From positions 1 to 64,000 of the forward strand of contig JAAZCQ010000024.1 of the NCBI GenBank assembly GCA_012513225.1: DNA of 64,000 nt, given 5' to 3'. The notes under the pieces are model-generated. The model made no database searches, had not been told where the DNA came from, and saw only the letters and a program-made list of their open reading frames with translations. How positions within the stretch are numbered: position 1 is the first letter of the stretch; every line of letters starts with the position of its first letter. Below are positions 27,350 through 35,904 of this stretch, one piece after another. This DNA comes from Erysipelotrichaceae bacterium (GTDB lineage: Bacteria; Bacillota_I; Bacilli_A; Erysipelotrichales; Erysipelotrichaceae). A program made the translations under genes and the position numbers.

Positions 27350-27350
<1 letters not shown>

Positions 27351-28378
27351 TGAAAACAAGTGAATTTGATTTTTCTCTTCCAGAGAATTTAATTGCACAA
27401 CATCCAGTTGAAGATAGAAAATCAAGTAGAATGTTAGTAGTACATAAAAATACTAACGTTTTAGAGCACAAACATTTTTACGATATAATTGACTATTTAA
27501 AACCTGGAGATGTACTAGTAAGAAATAATACTAGGGTAATTCCTGCTAGATTATTTGGAATAAAAGAAATTACAAATGCTCATGTAGAATTACTATTATT
27601 AAAAAATGAAGGTGATATTTGGGAATGCCTTGTAGGAAATGCAAAAGTTGTAAAACTTGGAACTATAATAAATTTCAATAATGGAGAACTCAAAGCAAAA
27701 TGTATAAAAGTAAAAGATCAAGGTATTAGAATTATGGAAATGATATATGAAGGGGTCTTTCTAGAAGTTTTAGAAAAACTAGGAAATGTTCCATTACCTC
27801 CATATATAAAAGAAAAATTAGAAGACCCTGAAAAATATCAAACTGTTTATGCAAAAATAAATGGAAGTGCGGCTGCACCTACTGCAGGATTACATTTTAC
27901 AGAAGAAATTTTTAATAAGTTAGAAAAAAAAGATGTAATTATTGTTGATGTTACATTACATGTAGGACTTGGTACATTTAAACCAATGGATACAGAATAT
28001 GTTGAAGAACATATAATGCACTCAGAATATTATCAAATGTCTAAAGAAACTGCGGATATATTAAATTGTGCAGTTAATGAAAAAAGAAGAATAATAACAG
28101 TAGGTACTACTTCAACAAGAACAATTGAATCTATTTATACAAAATATAATACCTTCAAAGAGTGTAGTGGTAATACAAATATTTTTATATATCCAGGATA
28201 TAAATGGAAGGTTACTAATTGTATTATTACAAACTTCCATCTACCTAAATCAACATTAATTATGATGATATCCTCATTTGCTTCAAAACAATTAATATTT
28301 AAAGCATATGAAGAAGCAATAAAAGAAAGGTATAGATTTTTCTCTTTTGGAGATTCTATGTTTATTACAAATGAATAA
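27350..28378 (+). CDS. queA: S-adenosylmethionine:tRNA ribosyltransferase-isomerase
   Basis: A 342-residue enzyme that adds the epoxycyclopentane ring from the ribosyl part of SAM to preQ1 in tRNA. Recognisable family blocks are LPENLIAQHPVEDRKSSRM at the N-terminus, DVLVRNNTRVIPARLFG, AAPTAGLHFT near 175 and the C-terminal NFHLPKSTLIMMISSF. Full family length. The TAATG overlap with tgt and the 8-base overlap with queH indicate tight translational coupling. Confidence 0.96.
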
Positions 28379-29012
28379 AATTAATTATTATAAAAAAAGT
28401 TTAGAAGAAATAGAAATAATAAAAAAATTAGATTATAAACCTAGTATTTTATTACATTCATGTTGTGGTCCCTGTTCAACATTTCCACTAACTTTTTTAA
28501 ATGAATACTTTAATATTACTATTTATTATAATAATTCTAATATTTATCCTGAATCTGAATTTAATAGACGTTTAAATGAGCTTAAAGAATATATAAATAA
28601 AGAATTTAAAGACATTAAATTAATTGTTCCAAAATATGATAATGAAAGCTATAACAAGTTTTTAGGTGTATTTAAAGAAATGCCCGAAGGAAAAGAAAGA
28701 TGCTTTGCTTGTTATGCAAAAAGAATGGATGAAGGCTTTAAATACGCAGCTGAAAATAATTTTGATTACTATACAACTGTTATGAGTATATCTAGACAAA
28801 AAAACAGCCAAAAATTAAATGTAATAGGATCAACTTTAGAAAAAAAATATAATAAAGTTAAATATTTTTATAGTGATTTCAAGAAAAAAGATGGAAACTT
28901 AAAATCAAATCAAATTGCTAAAGAAAATGATATGTATAGACAAGATTACTGTGGTTGCATTTACTCTTATAATAGTAGAAATAAAAAACATAAAGGAGAT
29001 TTATATGAATGA
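28371..29012 (+). CDS. queH: Epoxyqueuosine reductase QueH (DUF208 family)
   Basis: A 213-residue enzyme that reduces epoxyqueuosine to queuosine, the non-orthologous replacement of QueG. The cysteine sets expected for its iron-sulfur cluster and metal site are present: HSCCGPCST near residue 30, RCFACYAKRM near 105 and DYCGCIYS near 190. Start at ATG 28371 overlaps the queA stop by 8 bases (ATGAATAA); the open frame begins earlier at 28347 but inside queA. With tgt and queA it completes the last three steps of the pathway. Confidence 0.93.
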   Translation: MNKINYYKKSLEEIEIIKKLDYKPSILLHSCCGPCSTFPLTFLNEYFNITIYYNNSNIYPESEFNRRLNELKEYINKEFKDIKLIVPKYDNESYNKFLGVFKEMPEGKERCFACYAKRMDEGFKYAAENNFDYYTTVMSISRQKNSQKLNVIGSTLEKKYNKVKYFYSDFKKKDGNLKSNQIAKENDMYRQDYCGCIYSYNSRNKKHKGDLYE

Positions 29013-29622
29013 GATTGTATACTTAATAGATCAAGCAGAAAGATATTTTGAAAAAAAACAATATGAAATAGGATCTGGTTATTACTTAGATGCTTGGATT
29101 ACTCTAAAAGAACATATGCTAGAAAATGATATAACTAAAAGTGAAGATATTTTCTTTGCAAGTATAAAAGATACTGATTTTGTTAAAAAATGGGTTAATG
29201 ATTTTTATATATATGCTAATGAAGAAAACCAATTTAAAACAAATATAGAAATACTAGAATCAATGTTAAATTTTCTAGAATTAAGTAATGAAGAATTTAT
29301 AATTAAAAATAGAGCACTTTGTGATTCATATTACCATCTAAAAGAATACGATATTAGTGATAAATTATACAAAAGATTAATAGAAAAATATCCAAATGTA
29401 ATGGAGTATTACTATGGATATGGATTAACTCTATATGATAGAGAACAATTTATGAATGCTATAACTATTTTAGAAGAAGGAATTAATAAAAGTAAAGATT
29501 TACACGATATGTATATTCAATCTGCATTTGAAGTAATATTACAAATATATGAAAACTTAAATGATATTGAAAACATTGAAATTATAAAAGAAAAAATAAA
29601 TAAACTTAGAAATTTATCCTAA
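29005..29622 (+). CDS. TPR-like alpha-helical protein
   Basis: A 205-residue helical protein. Tetratricopeptide-like repeats are visible around residues 105-180 (ALCDSYYHLKEYDISDKLYK and YGYGLTLYDREQFMNAITIL). The N-terminal third is also helical, with an AERYFEKKQYEIGSGYYLDAW stretch. ATG 29005 overlaps the queH stop by 8 bases and has AAAGGAG, so it is the fourth gene of the queuosine operon. Its link to tRNA modification is unknown; a protein-binding role is the default guess. Confidence 0.75.
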   Translation: MNEIVYLIDQAERYFEKKQYEIGSGYYLDAWITLKEHMLENDITKSEDIFFASIKDTDFVKKWVNDFYIYANEENQFKTNIEILESMLNFLELSNEEFIIKNRALCDSYYHLKEYDISDKLYKRLIEKYPNVMEYYYGYGLTLYDREQFMNAITILEEGINKSKDLHDMYIQSAFEVILQIYENLNDIENIEIIKEKINKLRNLS

Positions 29623-29633
29623 CTTATACTATA

Positions 29634-29667
29634 AAAAAAGAGATTATCACCAATTAATCTCTTTTTT
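29634..29667. terminator. Bidirectional terminator between the queuosine operon and the surface reductase
   Basis: AAAAAAGAGATTA (29634-29646) and its exact complement (29655-29667) form a perfect 13-bp stem with an 8-base loop and T runs on both strands. Confidence 0.9.
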
Positions 29668-29673
29668 CTTAAT

Positions 29674-31491
29674 CTATTGTGCTATTGATTCAGCTGCTAA
29701 CTTACCAGATGTTAGTGCCCAACCATTATTTGCCCCAGATGGTGAATCATCACCCATAACACCACCAACAACTTCTCCAGCAGCAAATAAACCTTGAATT
29801 ACATCTCCATTTTTATTAATGACTTCTAAAGATTCATTCACTACCAAACCACCCATGGTTGTAGCAAAGCGAGGTTTTTGTTCAATTAAATAATATGGTC
29901 CTTCACCAATGGTTTCATTCATGAAATCTTTAGGTCTATCAAAATCTAAATCTTTTCCATTGGTTACATAACTATTATACTTTTCTACAGTTGCAATTAA
30001 TGTTGTTGGATCCATATCTACAACTTTAGCAACTTCCTCTAAAGTATTTCCATTAGCAAAAACCGGTGTAGTTTTTCCATTTTCGCTAACATATCTTTCT
30101 ATATCTTCCTCAGTAATTCCTGCCTCTTTTAATTTTGTTTTCCAAATATCAAATGTTTTTGAATCAAGTAGAAGATATAACATACCATTTGTTTGCTCAA
30201 TTTCCGTTTCAAGAATTGTCCTGTTACTAGCTTTCTCATTTACAACTCTTTCACCCTCAGCATTAACAAGTATAGCACTCATAGTCCATCCAACAATATT
30301 TCCAGCAATTGTTGATTTTGCCTTTCCTTCTGAAACTTCAATTCCATTAGGATATCTCTTTCCATATTCCATTAATCTTGTATCTGCATCAATACCCTCA
30401 ACAGTTGCCATAATTACCCCATCACCTGTACTAGTTTCTGGGCCATAATATAAAGCACTTTGTAATTCTGGTGTTAATAGTTCATCACTAAACCCATATC
30501 CACCTGTTGCAAGTATTACATTTGAAGAAGTGATTATATATTCATTTCCATCAATATCTTTTGCCTTTACACCCACCACTATTCCATTTTCTTCAATCAA
30601 TTCATAAGCACGTGTATTTAGATAAACTTCAGCTCCACTTTCTTCAACTGCTAATTTAATTGTTTTTGTAAAACCAGGTCCTCCATCAACATAAGCTAAT
30701 TCTCTATCATAAGAGTATTCACCTAATTTATGTAGTCCACCTTCCATATCGTACTCTACTTTACAATATTCATTTAACCAATCTGTTGTTTCACCAATAT
30801 TTTCTGCATATAAAGTAATTAATTCTGGTACATTTAAATTTGCACCATTTTTATAAAAATCATCTACCATTGATTCAACTGAATCATCAGTAACTCCCGC
30901 TTCTTTTTGAAGCTTGCTTCCCATAACAACTTGATTACCTCCAGAAACGGAAATTGCACCACCTAAATAAGACGCTTTTTCAAGTAATATTACTTTTTTG
31001 CCTAATTCCCCTAAACGTATAGTTGCAGCCATTCCAGCACCGCCACCTCCAACTACAACAACATCAGTATCTAATTCAATTGTTTTAGTTGGCTCTTTGT
31101 TTACAACAACATTTTTAAGTGCTTCAGGATCTCCTCCAGCTTGTTTCACTGCATCTGCAACAGCTTCAATAATTGCTTCACTAGTTATAGTAGCTCCAGA
31201 GACACTATCTATTCCTAATGACTGATTGTTAACTATCATCTCAGGTATTGTTTCAATAGCTAAATCAGCAATGTTCTCTGTTTCACTTTGACTAACTATT
31301 ACTATTTCAGTTATTTTTTCAGTATCAAATGTAACATCTACTTTAATTTCACCATTTCTTCCATTACCGACTCCAGTATATGTTCCTGCAGTATAGGTAG
31401 TTTCAGTAGTTGGCTGTTTATTAGTTGTAGAACATGCAAATAAAGTTAAACTTAACAACACAATTAAAATTCCCCTTATTTTTTTAACCAT
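29674..31491 (-). CDS. Flavinylated surface flavoprotein reductase (fumarate/urocanate reductase-like lipoprotein)
   Basis: A 605-residue lipoprotein (lipobox LFAC, Cys20). Residues about 35-118 are an FMN-binding domain with the ApbE target DSVSGAT at 95-101, so FMN should be attached covalently to Thr101. An FAD-binding domain follows (VVVGGGGAGMAATIRLG at about 145-161, EKASYLGGA), with a C-terminal FAD block ending PSGANNGWALTSGKLAAESI. The order FMN domain plus FrdA-like domain on a lipid anchor matches extracellular reductases that use fumarate, urocanate or similar acceptors. The acceptor is not identifiable; the ApbE enzyme that flavinylates it is not in the window. Confidence 0.9.
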   Translation of the reverse strand: MVKKIRGILIVLLSLTLFACSTTNKQPTTETTYTAGTYTGVGNGRNGEIKVDVTFDTEKITEIVIVSQSETENIADLAIETIPEMIVNNQSLGIDSVSGATITSEAIIEAVADAVKQAGGDPEALKNVVVNKEPTKTIELDTDVVVVGGGGAGMAATIRLGELGKKVILLEKASYLGGAISVSGGNQVVMGSKLQKEAGVTDDSVESMVDDFYKNGANLNVPELITLYAENIGETTDWLNEYCKVEYDMEGGLHKLGEYSYDRELAYVDGGPGFTKTIKLAVEESGAEVYLNTRAYELIEENGIVVGVKAKDIDGNEYIITSSNVILATGGYGFSDELLTPELQSALYYGPETSTGDGVIMATVEGIDADTRLMEYGKRYPNGIEVSEGKAKSTIAGNIVGWTMSAILVNAEGERVVNEKASNRTILETEIEQTNGMLYLLLDSKTFDIWKTKLKEAGITEEDIERYVSENGKTTPVFANGNTLEEVAKVVDMDPTTLIATVEKYNSYVTNGKDLDFDRPKDFMNETIGEGPYYLIEQKPRFATTMGGLVVNESLEVINKNGDVIQGLFAAGEVVGGVMGDDSPSGANNGWALTSGKLAAESIAQ

Positions 31492-31673
31492 AACAATTCC
31501 TCCTTAAATTCATTTTACTATAAAATAATATTCATGTTAATATTTGAACAATTGTTTTTTATTTTAGAAAAAAATACCAATAATAAATTTTAATATGCAT
31601 CACAATAAATATTCTAAAAACTTAATTACAATTATCATATATAATATAAGTGAGTAATAAAGGAGATAATAAT

Positions 31674-32375
31674 ATGAAAAATAATGCTAGCAAAATGTCA
31701 ATAAAAGAATTAGCAAAATATATTGACTACTCTGTTTTAAAACCTGAATTCACTGAAGAAGAAATTATAGATCTTACTAAAGATGGTGTTAGTTTAGGAT
31801 GTGCAACAATCTGTATCAACCCTGGTTATATAAGTCTTTGTGAACCATATGTAAAAGATAGTGAAACTACACTATGTCCAGTTGTAGATTTTCCTTTTGG
31901 AACAAGTTCAACTAATTCTAGACTTAAGCAAATAGAAGATGTTGCAAAATACAATAGTGTAAAAGAAATCGATATTGTAGCAAACTATGGCTTAATAAGG
32001 TCAAACAACTATGAAGCAGTAGAAAAAGACTTAAAAGCCTGTGTAGATAAAGTACATGAATATGGTAAAGAAATAAAAATTATATTTGAAACAGACGCTT
32101 TAAATGAAAAACAAATTAGAGATATTTGTAAAATATGTGTAAATATTAATGCTGACTTTGTAAAAACAAGCACTGGTTTTCTAACTGGTTTTGAATTAAA
32201 GGGAGCTTCTATAGAAACTATCAAAATTTTAATGGAAGAAGTAAGTGGTAAATGCAAAATAAAAGGAAGTGGTTCAATTAGAACTAGAGAACACTTCCTA
32301 CAACTTATAGATATGGGCATAGACAGAATGGGAATAGGATACAAATCAGTTCCTGTTGTTTTAGATATCAAATAA
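31674..32375 (+). CDS. deoC: Deoxyribose-phosphate aldolase
   Basis: A 233-residue class I aldolase that splits 2-deoxyribose-5-phosphate into glyceraldehyde-3-phosphate and acetaldehyde. The Schiff-base lysine is in FVKTSTGF near 160, and the proton-relay region KEIDIVANYG lies near 97. The C-terminal phosphate site is KIKGSGSIRTREH. AAGGAG precedes ATG 31674, and a TATAAT at 31640-31645 is the likely -10. It converges on the hxl pair with only 6 bases between stops. Confidence 0.93.
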   Translation: MKNNASKMSIKELAKYIDYSVLKPEFTEEEIIDLTKDGVSLGCATICINPGYISLCEPYVKDSETTLCPVVDFPFGTSSTNSRLKQIEDVAKYNSVKEIDIVANYGLIRSNNYEAVEKDLKACVDKVHEYGKEIKIIFETDALNEKQIRDICKICVNINADFVKTSTGFLTGFELKGASIETIKILMEEVSGKCKIKGSGSIRTREHFLQLIDMGIDRMGIGYKSVPVVLDIK

Positions 32376-32381
32376 ATCTAA

Positions 32382-32939
32382 TTATTCAAGATTAGCATGT
32401 CTTTTAAACATTTCATCTGAAGTTTGATTCATTTTTTTCATTAACTCAATTATTATAGAATCATAAGCAATTAAACACATTTGTTCAAATGCAGATCCCA
32501 TTGGTTGAATTGAGGTAATTTCAAATGTTTCAGTATTTAATTTTGGAGAAACCCCAGGTAATACAATAACTACATCAGAAAGTTTAGCAATACTTGAATC
32601 TTTATCCATTGTTATTAAAGCAATTTTAAGATTCAATTTTTTTGCTTTTTTAGCAAGAATCACTAAACTATCTGTTTCTCCAGAACCAGAACCAATTATT
32701 AAAAGATTATTATCACTTGTTGCTGGGTTACTTACATCACCTATAATACTTACACTTTTACCTAAGTGCATTAATCTATTCGCAAAAGCTTTAATCATTA
32801 ATCCTGATCTTCCAGCTCCTGAAATATAAATATGTTTAGCATTTATTATTTCTGTTAATAATTCTTCAAAACTTGTATCAATCATTTCACTATTATTAAG
32901 TAATTCATTTAAAACTGATTTAATTGTTTCTTTGACCAT
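32382..32939 (-). CDS. hxlB: 6-phospho-3-hexuloisomerase
   Basis: A 185-residue SIS-domain isomerase that interconverts 3-hexulose-6-phosphate and fructose-6-phosphate. SIS features are HIYISGAGRSGLMIKAFANRL near 35-56 and the LLIIGSGSGETDSLV phosphate site near 77-92. It starts one base after the stop of the hexulose-phosphate synthase gene, its pathway partner, which makes the assignment firm compared with other SIS proteins. Confidence 0.92.
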   Translation of the reverse strand: MVKETIKSVLNELLNNSEMIDTSFEELLTEIINAKHIYISGAGRSGLMIKAFANRLMHLGKSVSIIGDVSNPATSDNNLLIIGSGSGETDSLVILAKKAKKLNLKIALITMDKDSSIAKLSDVVIVLPGVSPKLNTETFEITSIQPMGSAFEQMCLIAYDSIIIELMKKMNQTSDEMFKRHANLE

Positions 32940-32940
32940 A

Positions 32941-33579
32941 CTATTCTCCCTTCAAAATCTTATTAATTGTTTTTGCTGCCAGTACTGGGTTTTCACTACC
33001 TAGTATCCCACCTCCAACAATAACGATATCAGGATTATATTCTAAGTAATCTTTAATATTATTTTGATTTAATCCTCCTGCTACAGCAACTTGTGATTTT
33101 TTTGCATATTTTTTCATTTCTTTCAAATCATCTAATGGAGTTCTACCTGATGCTTGTTGATCAACTCCAGTGTGCACCGCAATTATATCAACACCTAATT
33201 CTTCAATGGTTTCAATTCTTTCTTTTAAATTTTCTACACAAATCATATCAACCATTACTTGTTTATTATTAGCATGTGCTTCTTTAACAACATCTATAAT
33301 AGTTAAATCATCAGTTACACCTAAAACAGTAACTATATCTGCTCCATAATCAAATGTTAATTTAGATTCTAATTTTCCAGCATCCATAATTTTAGCATCA
33401 CAAAGAACTAATTTTTGAGGAAAATTTGTTTTAAATGTTTCAACTGCTTTCATTCCATAAAGCATCATAAAAGGAGTTCCAATTTCAATAATATCTACAA
33501 CATCTTCAATTTGTTTTACTACTTCTAAAGCACTTTCTAAATCAATATCATCTAATGCAATTTGTAATTTTATATCCAT
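32941..33579 (-). CDS. hxlA: 3-hexulose-6-phosphate synthase
   Basis: A 212-residue (beta/alpha)8 enzyme of the OMP decarboxylase superfamily. It joins formaldehyde and ribulose-5-phosphate, or in reverse makes ribulose-5-phosphate from hexose phosphate. LQIALDDID near the start, the metal site LCDAKIMDAG near 60, HTGVDQQASGRTPL near 136 and VAGGLNQNNI near 166 agree with the family. Related KGPDC enzymes share the fold, but pairing with hxlB decides. GGAGA precedes ATG 33579. Palindromes with repeated TGATATT lie just upstream. Confidence 0.92.
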   Translation of the reverse strand: MDIKLQIALDDIDLESALEVVKQIEDVVDIIEIGTPFMMLYGMKAVETFKTNFPQKLVLCDAKIMDAGKLESKLTFDYGADIVTVLGVTDDLTIIDVVKEAHANNKQVMVDMICVENLKERIETIEELGVDIIAVHTGVDQQASGRTPLDDLKEMKKYAKKSQVAVAGGLNQNNIKDYLEYNPDIVIVGGGILGSENPVLAAKTINKILKGE

Positions 33580-33591
33580 AAATACTCTCCT

Positions 33592-33612
33592 ATTAATATC
33601 ATTGATATTAAT
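33592..33612 (-). promoter_or_regulatory. 21-bp perfect palindrome upstream of hxlA
   Basis: ATTAATATCA, one central T, then the exact complement TGATATTAAT. It ends 12 bases before the hxlA start, just upstream of the ribosome site, and is a strong operator candidate. Confidence 0.6.
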
Positions 33613-33638
33613 ATTTTACTTTCTAGGCTATTAATTAA

Positions 33639-33668
33639 AGAAATATCATATAGCCATTTGATATTTCT
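33639..33668. promoter_or_regulatory. Second dyad with the same core in the hxlA/GT14 intergenic region
   Basis: AGAAATATCA (33639-33648) is repeated inverted at 33659-33668 around 10 bases. It shares the AATATCA/TGATATT core with the palindrome at 33592-33612. A further AATATCA lies at 33680-33686. Confidence 0.5.
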
Positions 33669-33767
33669 CTTATATATATAATATCAGTAATTCTATCTGT
33701 TGATAACAAGAATACAAAAACATTCTTTTTTATAAATTTAATGTATAATTATAACGAGGTAATTAAT

Positions 33768-34688
33768 ATGAAATTTGCTTATTTAATGTATACTGATAGA
33801 GATTTTTTTGAAATATCAGAAACTATTAGTCAATTAACAAAACAAGATGATCATGTATTTATTATGATTAATGATAATTCTTTAAGAGATAAAATTACAA
33901 TCGCCTTTTCAAGAAATAAAAATGTACATGTTTCTACTTCTCAAGATTATGCAAGTGTTGGAGATTTATCTATGTCTAGAGGAACTATTTTACAACTTAA
34001 AGAATCTTATGAAAGAAATGATGTTTTCTTTGATTACTATATTAATCTTTCAGATGCAATGATACCAATTAAAACTAGAGAAGAAATTGTAGAATATTTA
34101 AGTAATAATCCAAAAGACCATTATTACATTGATTCTAGTGAAACTGAAAATCCTCATTTAAGAGAAGTTTTTGAAGGATATTATACATTAACAAATATCG
34201 CAAACTTTCCTACTAGTAAACTTACACGTAATTTAACAAAAGGAATTTCAAAACTCTTGAAAACTTTTAATATACAAAGAAAAATAAAAGATAAAGTTTT
34301 TATTGGTAGTCCCTTCTTTATCTTAAAAGATGATACTGTAGAAAAGTTAGCTAAGCATTATGATTATGTATCATCCACTTTTTCAATGTCTTGGTATTCA
34401 GAAGAAATGTACTTATTTATGATGATAAATAAATTTATATCTGAAGATTTTGACCATATTAATGATGATATGCGTTTGTTAGGACCAAATGGTAAGTGGG
34501 AAACTTCAGTAAATATACAAAATGTAACTAGAGAACAAATTTTAAGTACTGAAGCTTTATTTGCCGCAAAAATTATTGCTGAAGATAATCCAAGTCTTTA
34601 CCAAGATTACTATGATATATACAATAAAAATTATGTTGAAGAAGAAGAAAAAGAAAAAGAATTTGATTTTAAACCAATAATTACTTGA
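33768..34688 (+). CDS. Glycosyltransferase family 14-like (core-2/I-branching beta-1,6-GlcNAc transferase type)
   Basis: A 306-residue protein matching the bacterial GT14-like pattern: MKFAYLMYTDRDF at the start, a FDYYINLSDAMIPI segment near 100 (the ISGDDYPL equivalent), a GSPFFIL segment near 190 and SWYSEEMYLFMMI near 215 (the DE-type catalytic region). Such enzymes transfer a GlcNAc-like sugar to surface glycans. No membrane segment is present. ATG 33768 follows GAGGT by 7 bases; the frame extends to 33741. The stop TGA abuts the stop of the converging gene exactly. Confidence 0.72.
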   Translation: MKFAYLMYTDRDFFEISETISQLTKQDDHVFIMINDNSLRDKITIAFSRNKNVHVSTSQDYASVGDLSMSRGTILQLKESYERNDVFFDYYINLSDAMIPIKTREEIVEYLSNNPKDHYYIDSSETENPHLREVFEGYYTLTNIANFPTSKLTRNLTKGISKLLKTFNIQRKIKDKVFIGSPFFILKDDTVEKLAKHYDYVSSTFSMSWYSEEMYLFMMINKFISEDFDHINDDMRLLGPNGKWETSVNIQNVTREQILSTEALFAAKIIAEDNPSLYQDYYDIYNKNYVEEEEKEKEFDFKPIIT

Positions 34689-35000
34689 TTATGAATCTAA
34701 TTCTTTTATAAGCTCTAAAAGTTGTTTTTTGCTATTTCTATGACTTATGAAAGAAAGTACTGAAATAACTAATGTTACCAAAAAAATAACAAGAAATATC
34801 CATTTTAGTACCCCTCTTACATTATTAGAAACTTTTAGAAACGGATCATTCATATTTGAAAATCCCCAAAAAGTTAATAACGCAAATACAACTGAGATAA
34901 ATGAGTAGGTTTTCAATAGTTTACCTACTTTTTTTGTCATTAAATTATTATAATGAATCTCTTTTTTTAGTTCTTCTTTTTCTCTTCTACTTTTTTTCAT
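34689..35000 (-). CDS. Small hypothetical two-helix membrane protein
   Basis: A 103-residue protein with a highly charged N-terminus (about 1-25) and two membrane segments (about 33-52 and 65-87) followed by a short charged tail. Not recognised. AGAGGT precedes ATG 35000; the open frame to 35027 runs into the PTS terminator and is unlikely to be used. No promoter is obvious between the terminator and the start, so expression may depend on read-through. Confidence 0.6.
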   Translation of the reverse strand: MKKSRREKEELKKEIHYNNLMTKKVGKLLKTYSFISVVFALLTFWGFSNMNDPFLKVSNNVRGVLKWIFLVIFLVTLVISVLSFISHRNSKKQLLELIKELDS

Positions 35001-35014
35001 AATACCTCTAAGAA

Positions 35015-35047
35015 AAATAATCCTCACTTGGGAGATGAGGATTATTT
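35015..35047 (-). terminator. Terminator of the mannose-family PTS operon
   Basis: A perfect 12-bp stem (AAATAATCCTCA with TGAGGATTATTT) and a 9-base loop, followed on the minus strand by TTCTT. It lies 10 bases after the IID stop codon. Confidence 0.88.
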
Positions 35048-35056
35048 ATATTGTTT

Positions 35057-35902
35057 TTAGTAACTTAATCCTGGATCGAAGAATCCTATTAGAACACCAA
35101 CAAATGCTAATATAACCATAAGTAACATAACCTTAACTGGACTAACTTTCTTCTTAGACATTAGCCACCAGCAAAGTAATACAAATACCATAGTTAATAC
35201 ACCTGGGAATGCTCCATCAAGTTTTTCTTGTAAGAAAACTGGAATCTTATCACCTGTCTCTGGATCTAGTCCATAAGTTAAAATAACTGATGTATTAATA
35301 CTAACCCAAGAACCTGCCATAGCACCAACTATAATTCTTCCTAGAACAATAATTGATTCTCTAAATGCCATTGCTTGTTCTCCAACAATCATTTCAACAG
35401 CGTTACCACCAAGTTCATATCCCTTATCGTAAATGAACTTTTGGAACCAAATACTAGTAATATTCCATACAATTATATAGAAGATAGGACCTAATACACT
35501 TCCACCTTCTGATAATCCTAAAGCAATACCTAGTAATACTGGAATATAAGTTCCAACAATTAATGAGTCACCAATACCTGCTAAAGGTCCCATAAGACCA
35601 GCACGAATACCGTTGATCATTTCATCATCTATTCCTTCAGCACCATTTGCACGAGCTTCTTCAAGACCTGCAGTGATACCAACAACTATACAACCAATTT
35701 GTGGTTCTGTATTAAAGAACGGATAATATGTTCTAAGTTTTTCAGCTTGTTCTTCCTTTGTAGGATATAACTCTTGGATAATTGGAAGCATACTCCACAT
35801 ATACCCAAATGTTTGCATGTGCTCATGAGTAAAGCAAGTTAAGTTTCCATACCACCAACGCCAAAATGATTTACTTAGAGAAGCTTTTGAAATTTTCTTC
35901 AT
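35057..35902 (-). CDS. PTS system mannose/fructose/sorbose-family IID component
   Basis: A 281-residue membrane component of a mannose-family PTS permease. The N-terminal FWRWWYGNLTCFTHEHMQTFGYMW block, the IRAGLMGPLAGIGDSLIVGTYIPVLL core near 88-115 and the hydrophobic C-terminus (about 235-280) are characteristic. It starts 2 bases after the IIC stop. The sugar cannot be decided; mannose, glucose, fructose and amino sugars are all known for this family. Confidence 0.94.
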   Translation of the reverse strand: MKKISKASLSKSFWRWWYGNLTCFTHEHMQTFGYMWSMLPIIQELYPTKEEQAEKLRTYYPFFNTEPQIGCIVVGITAGLEEARANGAEGIDDEMINGIRAGLMGPLAGIGDSLIVGTYIPVLLGIALGLSEGGSVLGPIFYIIVWNITSIWFQKFIYDKGYELGGNAVEMIVGEQAMAFRESIIVLGRIIVGAMAGSWVSINTSVILTYGLDPETGDKIPVFLQEKLDGAFPGVLTMVFVLLCWWLMSKKKVSPVKVMLLMVILAFVGVLIGFFDPGLSY

Positions 35903-35904
35903 AA

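Noticed and set aside
34681-34691. Possible UGA recoding (mollicute code) at the end of the GT14 gene
   Set aside because: TGA here is followed immediately by the opposing stop, and TGA also ends queH and tetR at the correct family length, so the standard code applies.
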